Assembly (NCBI RefSeq): GCF_016406125.1
Contig: NZ_CP066339.1
Coordinates: 1,612,001-1,676,000, forward strand
DNA: 64,000 nucleotides
Source: Alicyclobacillus sp. SO9
GTDB lineage: Bacteria > Bacillota > Bacilli > Alicyclobacillales > Alicyclobacillaceae
Direction: 5' to 3'
Every line of letters begins with the position of its first letter. The stretch's first letter is position 1. The notes under the pieces are model-generated. The model saw only the letters and a list, made by a program, of their open reading frames with translations. It did no database searches and had not been told where the DNA came from. Positions 55,260 to 63,925 of this stretch are shown piece after piece. A program made the translations under genes and the position numbers.

Positions 55260-55290
55260 GCCTTATGACATTCAATTCTCATTCTGAATG
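55260..55290. other. Right attachment site of the sigK element
   Basis: Contains the 14-bp core at 55277-55290 and the inverted arm GCCTTATGACATTCA at 55260-55274. Confidence 0.92.
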
Positions 55291-55616
55291 CACCGTGCGG
55301 CATAAGTTGCAAATTTCGTTCCCTTTGTTGGCTGGTAGGTTTCTACCGCTTTGATGAGGCCAACGGTGCCGATGGAAATTAAATCATCGTGATCAATCCC
55401 GGACGTATCAAACTTCTTTGCGACGTGTGCTACGAGACGCAGATTATGCTCTATCAGTTCCTGATAGGCGTCACGGTCTCCATTCTGCCATCGTTCAAAG
55501 CATTCACGTTCTCGTTCCTTACTGAGGGGCTGAGGAAAAGACTGATGGACGTAACCGGTCACAAGGGTAATATCCTGAAACAACGCTGCAATGCCGAGAG
55601 CCATGGGTGATAGCAA
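55272..55616 (-). pseudogene. sigK: sigK 5' part (regions 1.2-2), separated by the skin element
   Basis: Encodes the pro-sequence-like start (MALGIAALFQDITLVTGYV), FPQPLS, then sigma region 2 with LIEHNLRLVAHVAKKF, DLISIGTVGLIKAVETY and KFATYAARCIQNE, where the element begins; one Asn and a stop from element DNA follow. Equivalent to spoIVCB of Bacillus subtilis. TTG at 55616 lies seven bases after GGAGGTGA and gives the right pro-sequence length; ATG at 55604 is the alternative. The ribosome site lies in the arm of a strong hairpin (55621-55677). Confidence 0.95.
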
Positions 55617-55620
55617 ATGC

Positions 55621-55677
55621 CTTTCACCTCCGGGAAGCAAAGGTCAGTATAGACCAGCGTATGCTTCCCGGTGAAAG
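55621..55677 (-). promoter_or_regulatory. Leader hairpin that includes the sigK ribosome binding site
   Basis: On the mRNA, CTTTCACC pairs with GGTGAAAG and CGGGAAGCA with TGCTTCCCG, with an inner GGTC/GACC pair. The 3' arm holds GGAGGTGA, the sigK Shine-Dalgarno. It could block initiation or, alternatively, be a terminator-like or RNA-stability element. Confidence 0.65.
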
Positions 55678-55735
55678 ATGGTGTCGGCTTTCTCACCGAG
55701 GGTTCATCGTACTTGAGAGCGACTTGTTTTAACGG

Positions 55736-56383
55736 TTAGGATGCAAGAATCGGCGCTAAGTTGCTTGCGATTACACGATGCCCCAGGTTGTTTGGATGAA
55801 TAGGCGCCTTGTGCCGCACTAACACATCCTCAAGTTTCCCGGTTGTGTAGCCGGCAATCAGTTCTGGTTGACGTCCTTCAAACCATGCGTCCGCCGGCGC
55901 TAGTCCAGTGCCAAGCTTTGCACTGACCTCTCTCGTAACACTGTTTAAAGCAGCAATTGCTTCAACAGCCATCGGGCTGTTCGGAAAGGGGTTGTATTGG
56001 GTACACAGCACGACAGGAGTTCTGCTCACACCTTTAATTGCAGCCGTCATAGCGGCAATGTCCTTTCCGTACTGAACCAATGTGGTCTTAATAATGGATC
56101 TTGACGATCCGCTTAAAATTGCAAATCCTGCATCAACCAAATCGTCCCCGCCTACCCAGATGGTAATGGCACTTGACTGAGTGAGCGGCAGAGCGGAGTT
56201 GGCTGTCAGGGCGGAGAGCAGCGCTTCACTGTTCCAACCCGCTTCTGCAAGAATCTGATTGGACGCAAATGCCCTTCGTACTGCGGCAGTTTCTTTTACG
56301 ACTAAAGCCGGATAAGCCAAAGTCGGACTTGAAGCTCCGAACCCAGCCGTAATGGAATCACCCAGCGCTGTATATCGAAACAT
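55736..56383 (-). CDS. SGNH/GDSL-type esterase
   Basis: A 215-aa SGNH hydrolase. Block I is ALGDSITAG with the nucleophile Ser, block III WVGGDDLVDA (GGDD in place of GxND), and block V IHPNNLGH with catalytic Asp-like/His. No signal peptide is evident, so it is probably cytosolic. It hydrolyses an ester or carries out a related lipase/acyltransferase reaction; substrate unknown. AAGGAAGGTGA precedes the ATG. Confidence 0.85.
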   Translation of the reverse strand: MFRYTALGDSITAGFGASSPTLAYPALVVKETAAVRRAFASNQILAEAGWNSEALLSALTANSALPLTQSSAITIWVGGDDLVDAGFAILSGSSRSIIKTTLVQYGKDIAAMTAAIKGVSRTPVVLCTQYNPFPNSPMAVEAIAALNSVTREVSAKLGTGLAPADAWFEGRQPELIAGYTTGKLEDVLVRHKAPIHPNNLGHRVIASNLAPILAS

Positions 56384-56590
56384 GAGGAGTCACCTTCCTT
56401 GGCTGCAAGTTCGCCGTCCGTCCGCTGAATGGAAGACGAGTGATGGGAATCTGGAACTGATTTCATTGAATGCAGGCAAGGGACGAAGTGACCGGGGTAG
56501 ATAACTACGGCATCTAAATTAGGCTGTACGGGTGAGGAACAGATGGCCAGCTGTGAGCAATTCGTATGGGGAAGCGTGCCCACGGCGGTT

Positions 56591-57520
56591 TCAAGGCTTT
56601 TGCGCAACTGGAACGATGAGGCCGTCTGCAGCTATCGTGACGTGAGGAAAGTTTTGTTCAGCTTGTGATTTTAGCATAGAAACGGTTTTGCTGTCGTATC
56701 GCTGACTGATGTGCGTGAGGATCAAATGCTTGACTTTGGCCTGATTTGCAACTTTGCCTGCATCAGAAGCAGTGGCATGCATGTACTTGGCAGCCAGTTG
56801 TGCTGCTTCATCACCAAAGGTGGATTCGTGGACTAAAACATTGGCTTTGTTCGCCAACGCAATGGACGTTTCTGTGTAACTTGTATCTCCGAGGATAGTG
56901 ACCACCTGTCCCGGATGTGGCGGTGAGACTACATCCTTGGACAAAATTGTTCTGCCGTCAGGCAGGGTCACATTATGACCTTGTTTGAGCAGACCATACT
57001 CCGGTCCAGGTTTTAACCCCAGTTCCTTCAGGCGGTCTGCCTGAAGACTTCCGAGCTGCGGGCGTTCCTCGACACGGTAGCCGAGACATGGTACGTTGTG
57101 CTGAAGAAAGTCCGCCGTGACAATAGCGTGATGGTCTTCAGTTACGATACCAGATGTCGTGATTTCGTGAACATCAAGGTCGTAACCAAGATGGCTAAAG
57201 CTTGTTTCCATAGCTGTTTGGATAAAGGCCTTGATGCCCTCTGGCCCGTAAACGGTCAAAGGTGACACCGCACCTTGTGAGGAGCGGCTGGTGAGCAGGC
57301 CTGGAATGCCAAAAACGTGATCGCCGTGCATATGGGTCACAAACAGTTTTTCCAATTGATGAAGTTTGACAGGATACTTCAGGATTTGTTGCTGTGTTCC
57401 CTCGCCGCAGTCAAACATCCAAATACTCTGACGTTCTTGGGGCATGCGTAACACAATGGATGTTACATTCCGAGTTGGCGAAGGTATTCCTGCTCCGGTT
57501 CCAAGAAAAACCAAATCCAT
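56591..57520 (-). CDS. rnz: Ribonuclease Z
   Basis: A 309-aa MBL-fold tRNA 3' endonuclease. FLGTGAGIPSPTRN, FVTHMHGDHVFGIPGLL (the HxHxDH zinc motif), the flexible-arm stretch with GPEYGLLKQGHNVTLPDGR, ILGDTSYTET and LTHISQRY are diagnostic. It cuts tRNA precursors lacking the encoded CCA. Length matches Bacillus RNase Z (307). Confidence 0.95.
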   Translation of the reverse strand: MDLVFLGTGAGIPSPTRNVTSIVLRMPQERQSIWMFDCGEGTQQQILKYPVKLHQLEKLFVTHMHGDHVFGIPGLLTSRSSQGAVSPLTVYGPEGIKAFIQTAMETSFSHLGYDLDVHEITTSGIVTEDHHAIVTADFLQHNVPCLGYRVEERPQLGSLQADRLKELGLKPGPEYGLLKQGHNVTLPDGRTILSKDVVSPPHPGQVVTILGDTSYTETSIALANKANVLVHESTFGDEAAQLAAKYMHATASDAGKVANQAKVKHLILTHISQRYDSKTVSMLKSQAEQNFPHVTIAADGLIVPVAQKP

Positions 57521-57567
57521 GAGGTGTTCCTCCTCAATGAGGATAAATAGGACAAGGGGGACTTCAC

Positions 57568-58539
57568 TTGAATGACAGTGTATACCTTACCCGTAAACTT
57601 CCGCAAACCATCGTGGATTTTTTATCCCGGCACTACAATGTCCGCACCTATCCAAAGGAAGAAACTGCTGTACCTTATTATCAACTGATTGAGGATGTGA
57701 AAGGCACAAGTGCAATTCTCAGTCTGCTCACAGACAAAATTGATGACACTGTGATGGATGCAGCAGGTCCGTCCTTAAGCATCATTGCAAACATGGCTGT
57801 GGGGTATGACAACATCGACCTGCAGGCTGCAAAAGAGCGAAGTATTGTTGTTACGACCACACCGGACATTTTGACTGAGACCACCGCCGATCTCGGTTTT
57901 GCACTCCTCCTTGCCGCTGCCCGCCGCATTCCGCAGGCAGAAAGGGTGCTGCGTGAAGGCCGGTGGCAGACGTGGAGTCCAATGTTTTTGACGGGTCAAG
58001 AGGTCTATGGCAAGACCATTGGCATCATCGGTCTGGGCAGAATCGGTGAAGCAGTGGCACGGCGTGCCAAAGGTTTTGGAATGCGTCTGTTGTACCACAA
58101 CCGCAGTCGGAAAATAGCTGCGGAACGAAGTTTGGGAGCCGAGTATACAGACTTGATGACACTCATGTCTGAAAGTGACTATGTCGTGGTGCTGGTACCT
58201 CTCACCAATGAAACCAAAGGACTGATTGGCAAAAAGCAGATTAATGCCATGAAGGCCAATGCGGTTTTTGTAAACATCGCGCGCGGAGACGTGGTTGATG
58301 AAACCGCTCTTTATGAGGCGCTCTCAGAAAACAAAATATGGGGAGCAGGATTGGACGTCTTTACAGATGAGCCCATTTCCACTCAGCATCCTTTTCTGAC
58401 GCTGGATAATGTAGTGTTAGTTCCGCATATTGGATCGGCTGGTATTGAGACGCGCATGAAAATGGCCATGCTTGCGGCTCAGAACATTCATGCCGTGTTA
58501 AGCGGCAAACCGCCTTTGACACCGCTGCAGCTATCCTAA
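57568..58539 (+). CDS. D-2-hydroxyacid dehydrogenase (glyoxylate/hydroxypyruvate reductase type)
   Basis: A 323-aa NAD(P)-dependent dehydrogenase. GIIGLGRIGEAVARR is the Rossmann loop; NIARGDVVDETAL holds the catalytic Arg, DVFTDEP the Glu and VPHIGSAG the His. The sequence resembles GyaR-type glyoxylate reductases. TTG start with AAGGGGG upstream. Divergent from rnz with a 47-bp gap. Confidence 0.9.
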   Translation: MNDSVYLTRKLPQTIVDFLSRHYNVRTYPKEETAVPYYQLIEDVKGTSAILSLLTDKIDDTVMDAAGPSLSIIANMAVGYDNIDLQAAKERSIVVTTTPDILTETTADLGFALLLAAARRIPQAERVLREGRWQTWSPMFLTGQEVYGKTIGIIGLGRIGEAVARRAKGFGMRLLYHNRSRKIAAERSLGAEYTDLMTLMSESDYVVVLVPLTNETKGLIGKKQINAMKANAVFVNIARGDVVDETALYEALSENKIWGAGLDVFTDEPISTQHPFLTLDNVVLVPHIGSAGIETRMKMAMLAAQNIHAVLSGKPPLTPLQLS

Positions 58540-58544
58540 CTTAG

Positions 58545-58574
58545 AGCGCAGCCAAATCACGCGGGTGCGCTTTT
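58545..58574. terminator. Weak terminator between convergent genes
   Basis: AGCGCA and TGCGCT with a 15-nt loop, followed by TTT. Confidence 0.35.
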
Positions 58575-58644
58575 CGAATGAAGACAGACCTGACGTGTGG
58601 GAGACCCAATGTACAACACAACTGGGCTCACAAAGTCCGGCGCT

Positions 58645-59994
58645 TCAACAGCAGTAGTTTCGAGAACGGCTTTTGTGCTGGCGTTCGTCCATGTCCGGAA
58701 AATCATCGGGATCGTCCTCTTCCGAGTCGAGCATGGTCCGTCCTCTGTCCTTGTCTTCCTTGCCTGCCTCACTCTTGCTTCCCGGTGAGCCGGGTACCGT
58801 ATGGACATTTTCGTAGGTACCAAAAACAACTGGCTTACCGTCTTCAACTACCAGGCGGCCTTTGGCAAAGACGTGTTGAATTTGAAACTTGTCATCGGTC
58901 AGCATTAGGTCTGCGTCCATTCCTTTTTTCACAGCTCCCTTGTGTCCAAGTTTCAGAAGTCGTGCCACGTGTTTGGTTACAATTGAGACGGCCGTTTCAA
59001 TGTCAATTCCTTCCTCAACAATGGTGTCCCGCGTCTCCTCCCAGAGCGTTGCAATGGAACCAATCCCCATTGCAACCAGCTTTCCAGAGTCATCAAAGAT
59101 GGGTGAACTGCCATTGCTGTCTGAACTCATGGTAATGTGGTGCGGGGGGACCCCGTTTTCAAGGAGCTTTTTGATAGCTTTTGAGGGCTTCACGGAAATA
59201 TTGTCGTGTTTGTCAGGACGGATGCCTGAAGTGACATCGACAATACCTCCGGCTTGGCCCCAGCGCACTGCGTCTTCCAGCAAGTCTGGATTGCGGTTGA
59301 CATGGGTTGGAACAAACATGGTCTTCGGCAGTTCTGTTCTTTTCGCCAGTTCAAACAGAATCGATAACTTCGTGTCATCGTCTCCGACATGAAGGTGCAG
59401 CACTCCGGCCTTTCCGCCCAGGAGGCCTCCAACTCTAGCTTCACTGGCCAGTTCAGCCAACTCCTGCTCGCTAGGATGACTGGAGCGCGTATCCGCAATG
59501 GCGATTTCACCGACACCAATCACTTTGTCGATTAACACAATATCCGATCTCGGTGTCCCCGTAATGGTTCTCGTAGGCACCTGATAGGCACCACAGTAGA
59601 TGTATGTAGTAACTCCCTCAAAATCGAGTCCATTGGCTTTTGCCAACAATTCGCTTGTGGCCCGGGTCACGCCATCGGTACCCAGAACACCAACGAGCGT
59701 CGTCACACCCGCCGTTGTAATGTGCGACAGAGCAATTTCCGGTGTCCGATAGTGAAACCCGCCTTCTCCGCCGCCGCCCGCCATGTGTACGTGCTGGTCA
59801 ATCAAACCGGGGAAGAGGTACATGCCCTTTGCATCGAACACTTCAATATCGAGGTCAGCACCATATCCCTCTGTGAGGAAACCTAAATTATCGTCAATGA
59901 CAGCAATCTGCCGCCCGACCACAAGTACGTCTTTCTTACCTAGGTGTTTTGGTGCGTATACATCCGCATTTCTAATTAATGTAAACATAGCCAT
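58645..59994 (-). CDS. iadA: Isoaspartyl dipeptidase (beta-aspartyl-peptidase)
   Basis: A 449-aa amidohydrolase. FPGLIDQHVHMAGGGGEGGFHYRTPE has the HxH metal site, TLVGVLGTDGVTR, VGEIAIADTRSSHPS, GVLHLHVGDD and ITMSSDSNGSSP (metal Asp) match IadA, which splits beta-aspartyl dipeptides from damaged proteins. The usual length is about 390; here a 60-residue acidic/basic tail (from about 388, rich in Asp, Glu, Lys, ending in CC) is added. GGGGAGGT precedes the ATG. Confidence 0.92.
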   Translation of the reverse strand: MAMFTLIRNADVYAPKHLGKKDVLVVGRQIAVIDDNLGFLTEGYGADLDIEVFDAKGMYLFPGLIDQHVHMAGGGGEGGFHYRTPEIALSHITTAGVTTLVGVLGTDGVTRATSELLAKANGLDFEGVTTYIYCGAYQVPTRTITGTPRSDIVLIDKVIGVGEIAIADTRSSHPSEQELAELASEARVGGLLGGKAGVLHLHVGDDDTKLSILFELAKRTELPKTMFVPTHVNRNPDLLEDAVRWGQAGGIVDVTSGIRPDKHDNISVKPSKAIKKLLENGVPPHHITMSSDSNGSSPIFDDSGKLVAMGIGSIATLWEETRDTIVEEGIDIETAVSIVTKHVARLLKLGHKGAVKKGMDADLMLTDDKFQIQHVFAKGRLVVEDGKPVVFGTYENVHTVPGSPGSKSEAGKEDKDRGRTMLDSEEDDPDDFPDMDERQHKSRSRNYCC

Positions 59995-60135
59995 CCGAGT
60001 TTAACCTCCCCAAAATTCACGCAGTAACAGTTGATGCAACGATTGTCTGATTCAGAAACAGTTTCATGCCGTACTAGGATACGGTTTTTGATGTTTGTTT
60101 ATGTAAAAGAAAAGCCTGCGTGAAGACTGTGATTT

Positions 60136-60193
60136 GAGGAGGAAGGGGGGCAGAGGAGGAGGAAGGGGTGCAGAGGAGGAGGAAGGGGTGCAG
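60136..60193. repeat. 20-bp purine-rich tandem repeat, three copies
   Basis: Unit GAGGAGGAAGGGGTGCAGAG; period 20. Confidence 0.85.
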
Positions 60194-60363
60194 GTGGTAA
60201 GGAGCAAAGGGATGGTACACCAGCGAGCACGCGAATCAATACGCCTGATTGAATGGCTGCATCACGGTGTGCGTCGCAGTGGATGCCGAATTTATATAAT
60301 TTTAGGGATTTAATTGAAATTAAAGTTTATAAATGGTAGTTAACCGCTTGCTTTTCGTTCGAT

Positions 60364-60440
60364 CCCGTTGACCGCCCGTTGACCGCCCGTTGACCGCCCG
60401 TTGACCGCCCGTTGACCGCCCGTTGACCGCCCGTTGACCA
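60364..60440. repeat. 11-bp tandem repeat, seven copies
   Basis: Unit CCCGTTGACCG repeated head to tail seven times, last copy with one change. No spacers, so not a CRISPR array. Confidence 0.97.
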
Positions 60441-60574
60441 ACCGGGCTTCTCAGTCGGCCGGGACTGGCTGTGAGGCTGCTATCAGGCCGTTATCAGGCT
60501 GTTAGTGTCTGAAAGGATCCCTATTTCCAGAGTGGGGGTGCGATAATGATCGCAATGATCCCTAATGCCACCGT

Positions 60575-60614
60575 GCCGAAGAGATTAGTGTCATAAATGG
60601 GCACTAATCTCGGC
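60575..60614. repeat. Inverted repeat, about 14-bp arms
   Basis: GCCGAAGAGATTAGTG and CACTAATCTCGGC form a stem with small bulges around TCATAAATGGG. Confidence 0.7.
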
Positions 60615-60636
60615 AGCGTCAAAATGCAACGTGGGT

Positions 60637-60744
60637 CATAGGGATCAAAGGGATCACTATTTCAGACGGCCGGTTGATGATAGGGATCGAATCGATCACT
60701 ATCATGTGGCAGGCATGATGATAAGGATCAAAGGGATCATTAAT
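60637..60744. repeat. Three spaced modules with paired GATC words
   Basis: ATAGGGATCAAAGGGATCAC at about 60638, ATAGGGATCGAATCGATCAC at about 60680 and ATAAGGATCAAAGGGATCAT at about 60721, spaced roughly 40 bp. They look like a repeated binding motif. Confidence 0.65.
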
Positions 60745-60794
60745 CAACCACATGAATAAGCTGCTACAATGTCGACAGATGAAAAATGTTGAAA

Positions 60795-62435
60795 TTAGTG
60801 GTGCTCATTTGGAATAAATTCCTTCCAGTTCCCTGAATTTTCAACTTGGAAATACAAGTTGGCTTCATTTTGATTGCCGTCTGGTTTGGATCCCGAAAGA
60901 TCATGCCCGGCCATAACCTCACTTGTCCAATCACCCAACTTGATGGGGTATTTTTTCATGGAAGAATAATTTAACATATACTGGTTGCCTTGGTAGTACT
61001 GCATCTTGGGCGGGATAAGAGACCGCTGTCCCCAGTATATGGTTTGGTCTCCGACGGCTACCCAGCCTTTAACGTTTTGCGTATTTTCTACCGAACAAAT
61101 CGGCATCAATGCTTCGTGTTGCTCATTCCAAAAATATGTCCATGACCCAGTCTCACCAGAAGACTTTGTCATCACTTGAATTATCGCGCCGCCCGTCACC
61201 TGATACAATCCCTGAATTACCAAGTGAACACCGCTGGAACTGGTATCAGAAATCGTCTGAAACCTCGGCTGAGACTGGCCTGTTGCAGTGGTCTGAAACG
61301 AGTTCATTTGAAACGAAGTATTCTTTACACTTCCAGTGGTATTGCTTGTACTGTTGACGGTGTTATTTCCAGTTTTGGTGCCGTTTCCAGCATTGCCAGT
61401 CTTCGTGCTGTTGCTAGTGTTGTTGGTTGTACTGTTGGTTGTACTGTTGGTTGTACTGTTGGTTGCGGATTGCGTCATTATATTCGCCTGCATCTTTACG
61501 GTCGCAGAAGAAGTTTTATTGGTAGTGTTTGCAGCACTGTTGTTGTGTGTACTGTTGCCAGAACTTTGTACTAGCTTGGCGGTAGTTATCCCATTTCCAG
61601 CGCCGTTACCGTTAGCGTTCCCTTGGGAAGGCTGTGGACTGTTCCCTGGGTGATACCAGTTGCTGTCGATTTTGCTGGCTGAAGCAGTCGTTGTTGGTAT
61701 AGTCCCCAGCAACTGGGCATTGGGTGACAGGGTAACACTTGTACCGGCTTTATTGTATTTCGTATAGTAGAGCGGACTTGCAGAGGCATTTCCTGTCGCG
61801 CCTTGTTCAGGAACAATTGACCAAAGTACGCCGGCTTGTAATGGTACCGCCACAATCCTGTTCTGCGATATATGCATTGCCGAAGGAAATTTCAGATTCA
61901 CGGTAATTCCGTAGTACAAATTAAAATTGCCCGGACTGAAAGTCGTCACCGGATACGAGCCGTACTGCGTCACTACTGAAGAAAAAGGTTGGGCCACATT
62001 CAACTGCGCCGGGTCGGGAGATGGTGTCAGCTTTCCTCCAGTTACGGGAGAAAACCCTTGGTTCCCGCTGGGCTGTGATGGATGACTGTTGCCCTTTGAG
62101 TTGGACTTCTTCGTAGTGTTACCGTCAGAATTTGATTCCTTGTTTGGTTTTGTCGTAGATTTTGAGTTTTTTGCCGAATTACTGGTACTCTTGGACTTTG
62201 CCGTAGAGTTAGCGGTACTTGGATTCGTACCGTTAGCTTCGCTCTTTATTTGATGTCCGGTATAGTTCTGAGTCGACACAGTATTGAGGGCCCCAGGGTG
62301 CTGCAAAGAAACGGTGTTCTGCTGTTTTTGGTGAATCAAGAATGCCTCAGTTAAAATGAAAGCAGACGCACCCACTGTTAGTATTGGTGGTAAAGTAAGG
62401 CGTAGAATGCGAATGGCTTTCTTTCGGTTATTCAC
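60795..62435 (-). CDS. Anchored low-complexity Asn/Ser/Thr-rich protein
   Basis: A 546-aa protein with a basic start and one membrane segment (about 15-34) that anchors or exports it. Residues about 65-125 are Ser/Asn/Lys/Thr-rich; a folded beta-rich part follows (about 140-255), then a second low-complexity region with 12-bp-repeat-encoded NSTTNSTTNSTTN (about 325-370), then a C-terminal folded domain (about 385-546) with W-rich motifs. GTG start with GGGGAGA upstream. Surface or spore-surface role is a guess; no family recognised. Confidence 0.7.
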   Translation of the reverse strand: MNNRKKAIRILRLTLPPILTVGASAFILTEAFLIHQKQQNTVSLQHPGALNTVSTQNYTGHQIKSEANGTNPSTANSTAKSKSTSNSAKNSKSTTKPNKESNSDGNTTKKSNSKGNSHPSQPSGNQGFSPVTGGKLTPSPDPAQLNVAQPFSSVVTQYGSYPVTTFSPGNFNLYYGITVNLKFPSAMHISQNRIVAVPLQAGVLWSIVPEQGATGNASASPLYYTKYNKAGTSVTLSPNAQLLGTIPTTTASASKIDSNWYHPGNSPQPSQGNANGNGAGNGITTAKLVQSSGNSTHNNSAANTTNKTSSATVKMQANIMTQSATNSTTNSTTNSTTNNTSNSTKTGNAGNGTKTGNNTVNSTSNTTGSVKNTSFQMNSFQTTATGQSQPRFQTISDTSSSGVHLVIQGLYQVTGGAIIQVMTKSSGETGSWTYFWNEQHEALMPICSVENTQNVKGWVAVGDQTIYWGQRSLIPPKMQYYQGNQYMLNYSSMKKYPIKLGDWTSEVMAGHDLSGSKPDGNQNEANLYFQVENSGNWKEFIPNEHH

Positions 62436-62535
62436 ATCAACATCTCCCCGAAGGCTCCAAATAGGGTAATTTTCTATCTAACATATTAGACGAAATAGAA
62501 CCGAAAATGTTACAAGATTTTAGGAGGAAATTATT

Positions 62536-63165
62536 ATGAATAGTGTGTTTCTAGCGTTACTCCATCGACTTCGTTCGACAAATAGGTGGAGTGGTATGGT
62601 GTCTGTGCAATCCGAAGACGTAGCACAGCATTCATTTGGGGTTGCAGTGATTGCGCATATGTTGTGTGAAATTGAAAAAGAGGTCTTCGGAAACCGCCTC
62701 AAAACAGAGGATGTTCTGGCTGCTGCATTACTTCACGACGCGACAGAAGCCATTTTAACGGATGTCATTGCACCCGTAAAAAAATACAGTCCGGAGGTGG
62801 AAGACGCGTTTCATCATCTTGAATCCGTGGCACAGGTTCAAATGATAAAGTCTTTACCGAAGGAACTTCAGTCCGTGTATCAGCAACATATGTCACGTAA
62901 TGACGCGGAGATAGATGCATATGTTCATGCAGCAGATAAACTGGACGCACTGTGCAAATGTAAAATGGAATTGCGTCGCGGCAATCCAGACTTTCGTATC
63001 GCTGCCGAACAAATTGAGCAATCACTAGAGACCTACGCCGAGAGGATGCCATCCGTTCGCTATTTTATGGATATTTTTCTACCGGCTTTCGACTACAGCA
63101 TTGATGAATATCGCTATCTGCAGGGGCGGGACGGTGATGCAAGTCTGTCCAGGGGCGAGGATTGA
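62536..63165 (+). CDS. HD-domain 5'-deoxynucleotidase (YfbR-like)
   Basis: A 209-aa HD phosphohydrolase. SVQSEDVAQHSFGVAVIAHML holds the first His, LLHDATEAI the HD pair and HAADKLDALCKCKMELRRGN the last Asp. YfbR-type enzymes dephosphorylate deoxynucleoside 5'-monophosphates in the cytosol. TAGGAGG lies before the ATG. It is divergent from the low-complexity protein gene. Confidence 0.88.
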   Translation: MNSVFLALLHRLRSTNRWSGMVSVQSEDVAQHSFGVAVIAHMLCEIEKEVFGNRLKTEDVLAAALLHDATEAILTDVIAPVKKYSPEVEDAFHHLESVAQVQMIKSLPKELQSVYQQHMSRNDAEIDAYVHAADKLDALCKCKMELRRGNPDFRIAAEQIEQSLETYAERMPSVRYFMDIFLPAFDYSIDEYRYLQGRDGDASLSRGED

Positions 63166-63353
63166 ATCTGTCACGAGACGAGATGTGGATTCCTTAAATG
63201 AGGCAGGTGCAGGGGGCGTGGTTGGACAAGCGGCCCAAAGTTCCGTCAAAATAGAGGCAACGACATGAATCGCAGGCTTCGACCAAGGTCTGATAGGGTG
63301 AAACGAGTCGCTTGAAATAGGTGTGGATTGATTACTGCAAACATGTTTGTGTA

Positions 63354-63393
63354 CGGAAGGCAGTCGGAAGGCAGTCGGAAGGCAGTCGGAAGG
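63354..63393. repeat. 11-bp tandem repeat providing a ribosome site
   Basis: Unit CGGAAGGCAGT three times plus a partial fourth copy. The fourth copy runs into AAGGGG, the ribosome site of the lapA-like gene. Confidence 0.93.
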
Positions 63394-63405
63394 GGATTGA
63401 TAGTC

Positions 63406-63888
63406 ATGAGGTGGAAAGTCATCGGTTTGATTGTTTTTGCAATTATTATTGCAGTTTTTACGCTGGATAACACAACATCAGTAGATGTAAATTTCATTTT
63501 TGTCACGGCCACAACCAAACTGATTTTTGTTATCCTGCTGTCTGTATTATTGGGTATGATCCTGATGGCCATTCTGTGGTCCCTGCGCGCGTGGAAACTT
63601 AGGAGTCAGATGGTTGCTCTCAAGAAACAGTTGGCCAAGGCGGAAGATGAACTGAAAGGTCTGAAACAAGGAGAAACAGAAAAGCTTGGAGAAAAGCAGG
63701 TGAGTGCTGAGGGTACTCATCAGGGCGACAATGAACAGAGAGCTGATGAAGATGAAACTGAAGTACGGACGGCGTCCGAGCAGGAAGACGAGAAGAAGGA
63801 CAATGACACGTCTGTCCTTCCCAACAACCAGTCTTTGAACAAGGAATCCTCGTCTGACGCGGACTTTGACAATGACAATCGGCCATAA
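63406..63888 (+). CDS. LapA domain (DUF1049) membrane protein
   Basis: A 160-aa protein with two membrane helices (about 5-24 and 40-62, VIGLIVFAIIIAVFTLDNT and the ILLSVLLGMILMAILWSL region), the LapA/DUF1049 pattern, a coiled coil (about 68-90) and a long acidic tail. The family is linked with lipopolysaccharide assembly in Gram-negatives but its role in Gram-positives is unknown. ATG at 63406 follows AAGGGG. Confidence 0.85.
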   Translation: MRWKVIGLIVFAIIIAVFTLDNTTSVDVNFIFVTATTKLIFVILLSVLLGMILMAILWSLRAWKLRSQMVALKKQLAKAEDELKGLKQGETEKLGEKQVSAEGTHQGDNEQRADEDETEVRTASEQEDEKKDNDTSVLPNNQSLNKESSSDADFDNDNRP

Positions 63889-63925
63889 ACTTCAAGAAAA
63901 GCAAACGACACAGTGAACCCCCAGT

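Larger units (their letters stand above)
50581..55290. mobile_element. Compact skin-type element in sigK (4.7 kb)
   Basis: Bounded by a 14-bp direct repeat (50581-50594, 55277-55290; distance 4,696 bp). Contains a SpoIVCA-like recombinase, a small ORF, and three cargo genes. Excision rejoins sigK in frame. The Bacillus subtilis skin is about 48 kb and the Clostridioides difficile one about 15 kb, so this is small. The circle joint forms a near-perfect 15-bp inverted repeat around GAATGAGAAT. Confidence 0.95.
59995..60794. other. 800-bp repeat-rich region upstream of iadA
   Basis: No gene supported. It holds the iadA promoter region, a purine-rich 20-bp repeat (60136-60193), a seven-copy 11-bp repeat (60364-60440), an inverted repeat (60575-60614) and three GGATC-containing modules (60637-60744). 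Confidence 0.7.

Noticed and set aside
60364-60440. CRISPR-like array
   Set aside because: The 11-bp units are directly adjacent with no spacers, and no cas genes are near.
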